Below, one piece after another: positions 6,555 through 13,400 of a stretch of DNA of 14,453 bases; the stretch's first letter is position 1, and every line of letters begins with the position of its first letter. The DNA comes from an uncultured Collinsella sp. GTDB taxonomy: Bacteria; Actinomycetota; Coriobacteriia; Coriobacteriales; Coriobacteriaceae. The notes beneath the pieces are model-generated. The model was not told the origin of the DNA, searched no databases, and was given only the letters and a program-made list of their open reading frames with translations. The stretch lies in contig URVD01000020.1 of the NCBI GenBank assembly GCA_900551195.1, positions 1 through 14,453 on the forward strand, read 5' to 3'. The translations under genes were made by a program, and so were the position numbers.

Positions 6555-7966
6555 TATCCGATCGCTCCTTCCATCTCGAGCTTGATCAGGTTGTTCATCT
6601 CGACGGCGTACTCCAGCGGCAGCTCCTTGGAGACCGGGTTGGCAAAGCCGTTGACGATCATGGTGCGGGCCTCTTCCTCCGAGATACCGCGGCTCATCAG
6701 GTAGAACACCTTGTCGTCGCCGATGCGGCCGATGGTGGCCTCGTGGCCGATGTCGACGTTCTTGGCGCGGATGTCCATGGCGGGGATGGTATCGGAGCGG
6801 CTTTGGTCGTCGAGCATCAGCGACTGGCAGCTCACGGTTGCCTTGGAACCCTCGGCCTTGGGCGTGGCCACGATAGAGCTGCGGAAGGTCTGGATGCCGC
6901 CGCTCTTGGAGATGCCCTTGGTCTCGACGGTCGCCGAGGTCTCGGGCGCGTTGAGCACGACCTTGCAGCCGGTATCCAGGTTCTGGCCGGCGCCGGCAAA
7001 GGTGATGCCGGTAAAGCTCGACCGGGCGCGGCGGCCGTTGAGCACGCTCATGGGGTAGAGGTAGCCCACATGGCTGCCGAAGGAGCCGCTGATCCACTCG
7101 ATGTCGCCGTCCTCGTCCACACGCGCACGCTTGGTGTTGAGGTTGTACATGTTCTTGGACCAGTTTTCGATGGTCGAGTAGCGCAGGTGCGCGCGCTTGC
7201 CCACAAAGAGCTCGACGGCACCGGCATGGAGGTTGGCCACGTTGTACTTGGGCGCGGAGCAGCCCTCGATAAAGTGCAGGTCGGCGTCATCCTCGACGAT
7301 GATGAGCGTGTGCTCAAACTGGCCGGCGCCCTTGGCGTTGAGGCGGAAGTAGCTCTGCAGCGGGAAGTCGAGTTTGGTGCCCTTGGGCACGTAGACAAAC
7401 GAGCCGCCCGACCACACGGCGCCGTGCAGGGCCGCAAACTTGTGGTCGGTGGGCGGGATGAGCGTCATAAACTTCTCGTGGATGAGCGGCTCCCACTGCG
7501 GGTCGTGCAGGGCCTCCTCGATGCCGGAGTAGACGATGCCCATCTTGGACGCGGTGTCCTGCATGTTGTGGTAGACCAGCTCGGAGTCGTACTGTGCGCC
7601 GACGCCCGCCAGGTAGCTGCGCTCGGCCTCGGGGATGCCCAGGCGCTCAAAGGTGTTCTTGATGTCGTCGGGCACCGACTCCCAGTCGTGCTTTTGGTCG
7701 GTGTTTGGCTTAACGTAGGTGACGATGTTGCCCATGTCCAGGCCCTCGATGGAGGGGCCCCACGTCGGGTCCGGGAAGCGGTTGAAGATCTCGAGGGACT
7801 TTAAGCGCAGGTCGAGCATCCACTGCGGCTCGTCCTTCTTTGCGCTGATCTCGCGCACGATGTCGGGCGTGATGCCGGCATCGAGGCGCTCGAATCCCTC
7901 CTCGCCATAGGTGAAGTCGTAGAGGCTGCGGTCGATGTCCGCGACCTCGGTGCGGTTCTTGGTCAT
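6554..7966 (-). CDS. sufB: SufB, Fe-S cluster assembly scaffold
   Basis: A 470-residue SufB, the standard length and the best conserved protein of the pathway. It is the main scaffold on which the cluster forms, in complex with SufC and SufD. Motifs: GAVWSGGSFVYVPKG (182-196), QSYFRLN (204-210), HFIEGCSAP with C236 (the position of the sulfur-accepting cysteine in the E. coli protein), C380 in TVSCQSLML (position of E. coli C405) and E409 in GHEATIGRI. These residue equivalences are from memory of the family. The ATG at 7966 is preceded by AAAGGGG and lies 12 nt after the sufC stop. All functional residues I can judge are intact. Confidence 0.97.
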   Translation of the reverse strand: MTKNRTEVADIDRSLYDFTYGEEGFERLDAGITPDIVREISAKKDEPQWMLDLRLKSLEIFNRFPDPTWGPSIEGLDMGNIVTYVKPNTDQKHDWESVPDDIKNTFERLGIPEAERSYLAGVGAQYDSELVYHNMQDTASKMGIVYSGIEEALHDPQWEPLIHEKFMTLIPPTDHKFAALHGAVWSGGSFVYVPKGTKLDFPLQSYFRLNAKGAGQFEHTLIIVEDDADLHFIEGCSAPKYNVANLHAGAVELFVGKRAHLRYSTIENWSKNMYNLNTKRARVDEDGDIEWISGSFGSHVGYLYPMSVLNGRRARSSFTGITFAGAGQNLDTGCKVVLNAPETSATVETKGISKSGGIQTFRSSIVATPKAEGSKATVSCQSLMLDDQSRSDTIPAMDIRAKNVDIGHEATIGRIGDDKVFYLMSRGISEEEARTMIVNGFANPVSKELPLEYAVEMNNLIKLEMEGAIG

Positions 7967-7978
7967 TGCATCGCCCCT

Positions 7979-8779
7979 TTACGCCTGCTGCTCGGCAGCG
8001 GCGGCCTCGGCCTGGGCGCGCTGCTCGGCGGCCTCGCGCTCGAAGGTCTCAAAGCCGTTCTTGTCGATCCAGGGGATGAGCGAGGCGTCGTCCTCGCGCA
8101 CGATGTGGCCCTTGACCATAACGTGGACGCGGTCGACATCCAGATGCTCCAGGATGCGCGTGTTGTGCGTGATGATGAGCATGGAGCCGTCGCAGCTCTT
8201 GCGGTAGGCGTCCATGCCGTGGCTGACGGTGGACAGGGCGTCGACGTCCAGGCCGGAGTCGGTTTCGTCCAGGATGGCGAGCTTGGGCTGCAGCAGCAGG
8301 AGCTGGAGCATCTCGACCTTCTTCTTCTCGCCGCCCGAGAAGCCCACGCCCAGCTCGCGGTTGAGGTAGGCGGTGTCCATGTTGAGCTCGGCCGCGAGCT
8401 CCTTGACGCGACGGCGGAACTCCTTGCCCTTCATCTCCAGGCCGGGGCGGCCGGCGATGCTGGCGCGCAAAAAGCTCGACAGCGGCACGCCCGGGATCTC
8501 GACCGGAGCCTGGAAGCTCAGGAACAGGCCGGCGCGCGAACGCTTGTCGGTGGTGAGCTCGGTGATGTCTTGGCCGTCAAAGACGATGCGGCCGTCGTTG
8601 ACCGTGTAAACGGGGTCGCCCATGACCAGGTGGCCGAGGGTGGACTTGCCGGCGCCGTTGGGTCCCATCAGCACGTGGGTCTCGCCGGCGGCGACGTTAA
8701 GGTTGACGTTGTGGAGGATGGTCTTCTCGTCCACGGAGGCGGTCAGACCTTCGATGGAAAGCAGCGGATTTGCGCTCAT
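7979..8779 (-). CDS. sufC: SufC, ABC-type ATPase of the SUF complex
   Basis: A 266-residue soluble ABC ATPase that drives conformational change in SufBC2D. Motifs in order: Walker A GPNGAGKST (39-47), Q-loop Q90 in LSFQAP, ABC signature FSGGEKKK (147-154, the SufC-type variant), Walker B LAILDE ending in D171-E172, the SufC-typical TDSGLDVDAL, and switch H205 in IITHNTRIL. The C-terminus ends in a 20-residue Ala/Glu/Gln tail beyond the usual SufC end. The ATG at 8779 has AGAGGGA close upstream. An ATG at 8809 would add 10 residues but has no ribosome site. First gene of the SUF operon, divergent from the Rrf2 regulator. Confidence 0.96.
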   Translation of the reverse strand: MSANPLLSIEGLTASVDEKTILHNVNLNVAAGETHVLMGPNGAGKSTLGHLVMGDPVYTVNDGRIVFDGQDITELTTDKRSRAGLFLSFQAPVEIPGVPLSSFLRASIAGRPGLEMKGKEFRRRVKELAAELNMDTAYLNRELGVGFSGGEKKKVEMLQLLLLQPKLAILDETDSGLDVDALSTVSHGMDAYRKSCDGSMLIITHNTRILEHLDVDRVHVMVKGHIVREDDASLIPWIDKNGFETFEREAAEQRAQAEAAAAEQQA

Positions 8780-8843
8780 GCTGTCCCTCTCTGTATATGG
8801 TGTACTCATAGGTGTACTAAACCCTAGGAATCTTCTCGGAATA

Positions 8844-8871
8844 AAGTTACTATGGGTTCGGCGTTAGTCAA
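8844..8871 (-). promoter_or_regulatory. Candidate SUF operon promoter
   Basis: On the minus strand, TTGACT (8871-8866) matches the -35 consensus at five of six positions. The best -10 at 16-bp spacing is TAACTT (8849-8844), only a half match. The -35 is credible and the -10 is weak, as expected if activity needs or is limited by a regulator. The leader to sufC would be about 60 nt and contains a direct repeat of GGTGTACT (plus-strand sense) at 8799-8806 and 8811-8818. Confidence 0.4.
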
Positions 8872-8875
8872 GGGA

Positions 8876-8900
8876 AAACCCGACTAATCCACTCGACTTT
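8876..8900. promoter_or_regulatory. Candidate Rrf2/IscR type-1-like operator
   Basis: The centre reads CCGACT-AATCC-ACTCGA (8880-8896). It matches the E. coli IscR type-1 pattern YYGACT-RWWWY-AGTCRR, as I remember it, at 15 of 17 positions, with further agreement in the A/T-rich ends. It sits between the candidate divergent promoters, overlapping the -35 of the regulator gene (8893-8898) and ending 4 bp from the SUF -35. The left half-site also forms an inverted repeat TTAGTC / GACTAA (8864-8869, 8882-8887) around GGGAAAACCC. Binding by the adjacent regulator is inferred. Confidence 0.5.
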
Positions 8901-8920
8901 TTAGATGAGGGACATAAAAT
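8893..8920 (+). promoter_or_regulatory. Candidate promoter of the Rrf2 gene
   Basis: TCGACT (8893-8898, four of six to the -35 consensus), a 16-bp spacer and TAAAAT (8915-8920, five of six to the -10). The -10 lies inside the left arm of the long hairpin at 8909-8976. The predicted start near 8927 would give a leader of about 70 nt. Confidence 0.4.
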
Positions 8921-8976
8921 CAGGTTTGTTTGCCCCGCGTGCATAGGATTTGGGCAAACAAGCCTGGTTTTGTCCC
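8909..8976. repeat. Long imperfect hairpin in the suf-rrf2 intergenic region
   Basis: Left arm 8909-8935 and right arm 8952-8976 pair over 25 bp (two of them G-T) with a 2-nt bulge around a 16-nt loop. The inner 10 bp (TTGTTTGCCC / GGGCAAACAA) and outer 6 bp (GGGACA / TGTCCC) are perfect. Neither strand has a T-tract after it, so it is not an intrinsic terminator. It ends about 10 nt before the ribosome site of the regulator gene. Confidence 0.85.
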
Positions 8977-8997
8977 AGTAACGATGGGAGGGTAGGT

Positions 8998-9429
8998 ATG
9001 CTCATTTCTTCCAAGGGCCGCTATGCCCTCCGGCTGATGATCTATATCGCGGCGCTGGGCGACGCCGAGGGCAAGATTGCCCTGCGCGAGGTTGCCGACC
9101 GCGAGCATATCTCGCAAAAGTATCTGGAGCAGCTGGTTCGTCCGCTTATGAAGGCGGGCCTGCTTAAGAGCGTGCGCGGCAAGGGCGGCGGCTACATGAT
9201 GGCCAAGGACCCGGCCGAGGTGCGTGCCGGCGACATCCTGCGCGCCGTCGAGGGCAGCACGGCTCCGGTGGCGTGCGACGGCATCGACAACAGTTGCGCC
9301 CGCAGCGATCTGTGCTCGACCGTCAAGTTCTGGCGCGGTCTGGACGACGTGATCGAAAAGTACGTCGACGGCGTGACGTTGGCCGACCTTGCTGCCGTCC
9401 CCGAGATCAACTTCGACATTAAGCTGTAG
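8998..9429 (+). CDS. Rrf2-family (IscR-like) transcriptional regulator
   Basis: A 143-residue Rrf2-family protein, normal length. The N-terminal winged helix-turn-helix runs SSKGRYALRLMIYIA...LREVADREHISQKYLEQLVRPLMKAGLLKSVRGKGGGYMMA (about 4-69); the recognition helix is around 39-52 and the wing is RGKGGGY. Three cysteines, C93, C100 and C106 (C-x6-C-x5-C, in CDGIDNSCARSDLC), lie where IscR-type members bind a [2Fe-2S] cluster; IscR itself has x5 for the first spacing. GGGAGG about 7 nt upstream of the ATG at 8998 decides the start over an upstream ATG at 8950. Divergent from sufC, it is the obvious candidate regulator of the SUF operon and of itself in response to Fe-S status. I leave the symbol blank because iscR, sufR or another name cannot be chosen from sequence alone. 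Confidence 0.93.
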   Translation: MLISSKGRYALRLMIYIAALGDAEGKIALREVADREHISQKYLEQLVRPLMKAGLLKSVRGKGGGYMMAKDPAEVRAGDILRAVEGSTAPVACDGIDNSCARSDLCSTVKFWRGLDDVIEKYVDGVTLADLAAVPEINFDIKL

Positions 9430-9568
9430 GTTGAGCGCAATTCCTTAAGATTTCGCGGAGGGTTGTTGCCGTTTACCGAGGGGTTGTTGTGCAACAACGG
9501 GCGAGCTGCAATACTTATTTTTATCTTTGCAAACTGCACTTTAACTACACCAATGCAGGGAGGATCTT

Positions 9569-11383
9569 ATGCAGCCCAAGCATTCTGCGATTGTCGCGGG
9601 CCTGACGCTGGCGCTTTCGTTTGGCGCCGTTTCCGTGCCGGCACCCGCCGCTGCCGAGGAGCCCACGCCGGGCGTTGCCTCGGATGCCACCGATATCGAT
9701 AAGGGTCTCTACACCCAGCAGTCCTTCTCGGGCGTGCTGAGGTCGGTCCAGGGCGTTTCGTTTGTTAACGTGACTCCCGAGATGAAGTACTTCACCAAAT
9801 ATGAGAGTCACGGCAACTATAACCAGGGCTTTTCGTACGGTGACGGTTATAACGCGCTGGGTTATTACCAGTTCGACCGTCGTTGGTCGCTCATTCCGTT
9901 TATGAAGCAGGCCTACAACTACAACCCCGAAAAATACAGCATGCTCAAGGATGCGATTGATCGCGGCAGCGAGATTTCCAACATGAGCAATGCCATGTAC
10001 GAGAACGGCCAGCTCACCGAGTTGGGCCGTATTGCGCAGGAGGCCTTCCAGGGCGCTTATAACATCGATCCTGTTGAGTTCTCAGCTCTTCAAGATGCCT
10101 ATGCGTACAACTCGTACTATGCGGTGACCGAGGCGTGGCTCAAGAGTGGCCTGGGCATTGATATTTCGGGCCGTGCCGATTGCGTTAAGGGCATGGTGTG
10201 GAGCATCACCAACATGTGCGGCACCGGTGGCTGCAGGGACTTCTTCCGTTGGGCGAATCTCTCCAACGATATGTCCGACCGCGAGTTTGTGACGGCGCTT
10301 TCCAACAGTGTGGTCAATAACGTGGCGACCAAGTATTCGAGCCAGCCCCAGTATCATGAGGGCTGGAAGAACCGCTACCGCAATGAGCTGAAGGACTGCT
10401 TGGTTTATATCGCCGAGGACGAGGCCGCTGCCGCTGCGACGCCCGTGCAGCCCGAACCTACGCCGGCGCCCTCGCCGACGCCTGATTCGAATGACGACTC
10501 GAGCGACGATGCCAACGATGACAGGATGGATGCGCCCTCGACCGGTGCTGACGGTGATGGCTCTGCTGGTGGCACTACCAACAACGGCTCTACCTCGAAC
10601 GGCTCCGTTTCGAACGGCTCTGCTGCGGGCGATTCGTCTTCAAGCTCTGCCGGCAATACGGACAGCGACGCTTCTGGTTCGACCGGCGCTGGCACCTCTA
10701 ACTCATCCACCGGCTCGAGCGATTCGTCCGTTGGCACCGGCTCTAACAACGGCTCCGGCTCTGACGCAACCCCTGGTTCCGATGCTTCCAAGGATGACTC
10801 GAATAAGGCGCCGGACGTTCCCGTTGCTTCGCCGGACAAGAAGCCTTCTTTCTCCGAGCAGCTTGGTTCTACGCTGGGCTCTTCGCTGATGGCTGGCGTC
10901 AATAACGGCTCGACCCAGAACAAGGGCAACTCTGATCAGGTTTCCACGGAAAAGATCGAAGCCGCAAAGGGCGACTCCAAGGACAAGGCTTCCGAGAAGA
11001 CCGAATCCGATAAGGGTTCTAGCTCTGAGGAGAAGAGCGACAAGTCCGAACAGAAGAAGGGCGAGGATAAGAAGTCTGAATCTGAGGAGAAGGACAAGAG
11101 CAAGGCCGAGGGCGAAAAGAAACAGTCCGAAGACGACGACAAGAGCGGTGCTGACAACCAGGTCCAAGAGCAAAATGACTCCAAAACGGTGACCACCACG
11201 ACCACGACGACTACAACTACCAAGTCCTCGGGCGGCAACATGCCCAAGACGGGCGATCTGATTGTGATGGCGAGCCTCGCCAGCGCGAGCTTGGCTACGC
11301 TGGGTGCCACGTCTATCGTAAGTGGTAAGCATAAGCTCGATCAGCAGAAGAAAACTTCTGGGGAGGACGGCTCGGAGGAGTAA
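9569..11383 (+). CDS. Secreted, sortase-anchored protein with lysozyme-like N-domain
   Basis: A 604-residue exported protein. A Sec signal peptide (hydrophobic 8-21) has a likely cleavage after A29 in PAPAAA-EE. A globular domain (about 45-282) contains FTKYESHGNYN and GYNALGYYQFDRRW. The order E79-S ... G-Y-Y-Q-F recalls lysozyme/lytic-transglycosylase folds where a catalytic Glu precedes a G-x-x-Q strand, so peptidoglycan or glycan cleavage is a tentative idea. Four cysteines (205, 217, 222, 277) could form disulfides. Then come a Pro/Thr hinge (291-305), a Ser/Gly/Asn/Asp-rich stalk (to about 410), a Lys/Glu/Ser-rich charged stalk (about 450-535), ten threonines in a row (542-551), MPKTGD (558-563), a hydrophobic segment (about 564-586) and a basic tail. 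That is an LPXTG-type sorting signal with M in place of L. GGGAGGA precedes the ATG; a terminator follows. Cell-wall anchoring is likely; enzymatic activity is uncertain. Confidence 0.85.
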   Translation: MQPKHSAIVAGLTLALSFGAVSVPAPAAAEEPTPGVASDATDIDKGLYTQQSFSGVLRSVQGVSFVNVTPEMKYFTKYESHGNYNQGFSYGDGYNALGYYQFDRRWSLIPFMKQAYNYNPEKYSMLKDAIDRGSEISNMSNAMYENGQLTELGRIAQEAFQGAYNIDPVEFSALQDAYAYNSYYAVTEAWLKSGLGIDISGRADCVKGMVWSITNMCGTGGCRDFFRWANLSNDMSDREFVTALSNSVVNNVATKYSSQPQYHEGWKNRYRNELKDCLVYIAEDEAAAAATPVQPEPTPAPSPTPDSNDDSSDDANDDRMDAPSTGADGDGSAGGTTNNGSTSNGSVSNGSAAGDSSSSSAGNTDSDASGSTGAGTSNSSTGSSDSSVGTGSNNGSGSDATPGSDASKDDSNKAPDVPVASPDKKPSFSEQLGSTLGSSLMAGVNNGSTQNKGNSDQVSTEKIEAAKGDSKDKASEKTESDKGSSSEEKSDKSEQKKGEDKKSESEEKDKSKAEGEKKQSEDDDKSGADNQVQEQNDSKTVTTTTTTTTTTKSSGGNMPKTGDLIVMASLASASLATLGATSIVSGKHKLDQQKKTSGEDGSEE

Positions 11384-11418
11384 TCTTCCAGATCGTTTTC
11401 GATAAGAGTTTGGGACGG

Positions 11419-11450
11419 GGTCCGGTGCGGCGGCATCGGACCTCGTTTTT
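11419..11450 (+). terminator. Intrinsic terminator after the wall-anchored protein gene
   Basis: Stem GGTCCGGTGC (11419-11428) / GCATCGGACC (11433-11442), 10 bp with one G-T pair, GGCG tetraloop, followed by TCGTTTTTGTTG with five Ts at 11446-11450. It starts 36 nt after the stop codon on the plus strand. Confidence 0.88.
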
Positions 11451-11583
11451 GTTGTGCAACGATTTGTTATGCCCCCTCGGGGGTCTGTTGCTACCGTTGC
11501 CCGAAACGTTTACATGTCGATAATGTTGCGCTCTACCCGCTCGTTACAATGGGCATCGTGCTGCGTTAGAAGGAGAGTTTACA

Positions 11584-13383
11584 GTGTCTGAACAGGGGAA
11601 TTGTGGTTTTACTCATGCGTTTGGTGCACGGTTGCTCAATCATGCGGATAGCGCAGCTCTACCGGTTGATGTACACGACTTTTCCGATGCAATCAATCGG
11701 TGTTTACTCGTCGATAAGACTATGTTTATTGCCGATATATTGGACAGCGAAGCACCTGTTGCGCTTTGTTGTCGGCCCAAGGGTTTTGGCAAGAGCATGA
11801 ATCTATCGATGCTCAAATGCTATTTGGAACGACCTGATCACCTGCGGTCGGATCGAAGCCCGTTCGTCGGCACCCAGATTTGGCAGGCGGGCGGCGGTCG
11901 CTATCGTGATGAGTACGTGTGTTATCCGGTCATCATGCTCGTCTTTTCAGCTGCCGCTGCGAGGCGCGACGCCGATGCTGCGGCGGCTATTCGCAGCACT
12001 GTCGCGCACGAGTGCGCCCGATTGCTGCCGCTGCTTGCCGCGCCTGATCTGTCAAGACGTGAGGTCCGTCTTATCGAGAGGGCGGCGCGTGGGGTGGCCA
12101 GCGATAAGGAGATCGATGCGGCGCTCGGCGTGCTCATTAAACTGCTCCAGACAGCTTTCGATGAGCAGGTTGTTCTTCTGATAGACGACTACGACGTGGT
12201 ATGTCCAAAGCGCTTGGACGCTAAGGACGACGGTAGCGTGGATTCCCTAGAGTCGCTCAGCCGAATGTTGTTCGACACCATTGCCGACGCCGGCGACTCG
12301 TTGCGATTGACGTGTCTGATGGGCGAGCGCCCCGGTCCCGCCGAGTTTGCGTTGTCCCAACGTGGGGTTTCCTATCGGTCGGCTACGCCGCTGTCGAGTT
12401 GGTGTGATCGATGGTTCGGTTTTTCGGACGATGAAGTCCAGGTGCTGTTGGATCGCATCGGTCGCAACGGCTGTCTGGATGACGCGCGTGAGTGGCTCGA
12501 GGGCTATCTGTTTGGTTGTTTTTATTGCTCGATCCCGGAGCGTGTGGTGGACTACGCATATCGCGGTTGCGTCGCGCCCGTTCGGGCAGATCTGTATGGT
12601 TACGCCGACCGTCTGAGCGCATGCGTCGGCGACTGGAATCTCATGCGCCTGTCCGCATTGTTCGATTTGCTTGAGCCGCATGGGTTTATTGAGGCGCCAG
12701 TGCATGTGCATGCCGAGGAGGCCGATGCTGCCAAGCCCGAAGATATCTGGACAGCGCTGTATCTGTCTGGATTTCTTACGACGGACATGACGGGGCATTC
12801 GGAGGACGGCGCGTGCCTTCGTTCCCTGCGTCTGCCTAGCAACGAAGTGCGTCAGGCGCTCCGTCTTGTAATTCTGGAATGGTTTGAGTGCGCCGTTGAG
12901 GACGTTGGAGTTATCGACTCGTTCCATGACGGGCTGTGTCGAGGAGACGAGGACACTGTAAAGCAGGCTTTGATCTGCGCTATCAGCGATCTGGGCATCG
13001 ATGTGGGCCAATCAGATATGCCGACAGCCTATCATCTGGCGCTGCAGGGCCTCTGCTTTGGACTGCCCGGCTATTGCAATCCCAGCTCCAAGCGAAGTGG
13101 CGTCTCGGATCGCTGGGATATCCAGGTGATTCCCACCGGTCGGGTGTTTGACGTGGCCGACACGCTCGGCATGCTCGATGAACGACCGCTCATTTCGATC
13201 AACATGATGTACGACCCTGACGTCGATGCCCTGGGCCTGGAACTGTTGGCGGTTCAGGCGCTGCTCGACATAGAGCGCGACGGCATCGACGAAATCCGTG
13301 TACCACGCCCCGGCGTGGGTCGCATGCGCTGGGGGTTCGGTTTTGATGGGCAGCGCGTGTCCGTGGTGTGCCAGCGGTTATAG
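11584..13383 (+). CDS. AAA-ATPase-like protein with degenerate PD-(D/E)XK tail
   Basis: A 599-residue protein of the AAA-ATPase-like/DUF1703 type common in gut anaerobes. Family landmarks: LLVDKTMFI (41-49), Walker A region CRPKGFGKSMNLSML (63-77; the usual form is RPRRFGKS/T), Walker B VLLIDDYDVV (197-206), WFGFSDDEVQVLL (277-289), EGYLFGCFY (306-314, replacing the usual YNGYRFG) and SGFLTT...LRLPSNEV (395-422). The C-terminal region aligns with the PD-(D/E)XK nuclease that normally reads IIEFK, but here it reads LISIN (536-540), losing the catalytic Glu and Lys; D512 may be the remaining acidic residue. The start is GTG at 11584 with AAGGAG about 8 nt upstream; TACAAT at 11545-11550 is a possible -10. 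No partner genes are adjacent. The biological role of the family is unclear to me; the nuclease is probably inactive here. Confidence 0.8.
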   Translation: MSEQGNCGFTHAFGARLLNHADSAALPVDVHDFSDAINRCLLVDKTMFIADILDSEAPVALCCRPKGFGKSMNLSMLKCYLERPDHLRSDRSPFVGTQIWQAGGGRYRDEYVCYPVIMLVFSAAAARRDADAAAAIRSTVAHECARLLPLLAAPDLSRREVRLIERAARGVASDKEIDAALGVLIKLLQTAFDEQVVLLIDDYDVVCPKRLDAKDDGSVDSLESLSRMLFDTIADAGDSLRLTCLMGERPGPAEFALSQRGVSYRSATPLSSWCDRWFGFSDDEVQVLLDRIGRNGCLDDAREWLEGYLFGCFYCSIPERVVDYAYRGCVAPVRADLYGYADRLSACVGDWNLMRLSALFDLLEPHGFIEAPVHVHAEEADAAKPEDIWTALYLSGFLTTDMTGHSEDGACLRSLRLPSNEVRQALRLVILEWFECAVEDVGVIDSFHDGLCRGDEDTVKQALICAISDLGIDVGQSDMPTAYHLALQGLCFGLPGYCNPSSKRSGVSDRWDIQVIPTGRVFDVADTLGMLDERPLISINMMYDPDVDALGLELLAVQALLDIERDGIDEIRVPRPGVGRMRWGFGFDGQRVSVVCQRL

Positions 13384-13400
13384 GGGATGGCGAAAGCCCT

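Noticed and set aside
5283..7097. 604-codon minus-strand frame that could suggest a fused SufB-SufD
   Set aside because: Only the part from the ATG at 6554 is SufD. The upstream part is Arg/Pro-rich out-of-frame reading of sufB, and sufB itself ends normally at 6554.
9483..9498. GTTGTT / AACAAC hairpin between the Rrf2 gene and the wall-anchored protein, with TTGTTGTGCAAC repeated at 11449-11460
   Set aside because: The stem is only 6 bp and AT-rich, the T-run follows too far downstream for a terminator, and a 12-mer repeat is expected several times by chance.
10405..11332. Several minus-strand frames opposite the low-complexity stalk
   Set aside because: Their repetitive Glu/Pro/Val or Leu/Val/Ala composition simply mirrors the Ser/Gly/Lys/Glu repeats on the coding strand.
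11472..11483. CCCCC-TC-GGGGG palindrome upstream of the ATPase-like gene
   Set aside because: Very short with no T-tract in either direction; not enough to call a terminator or operator.
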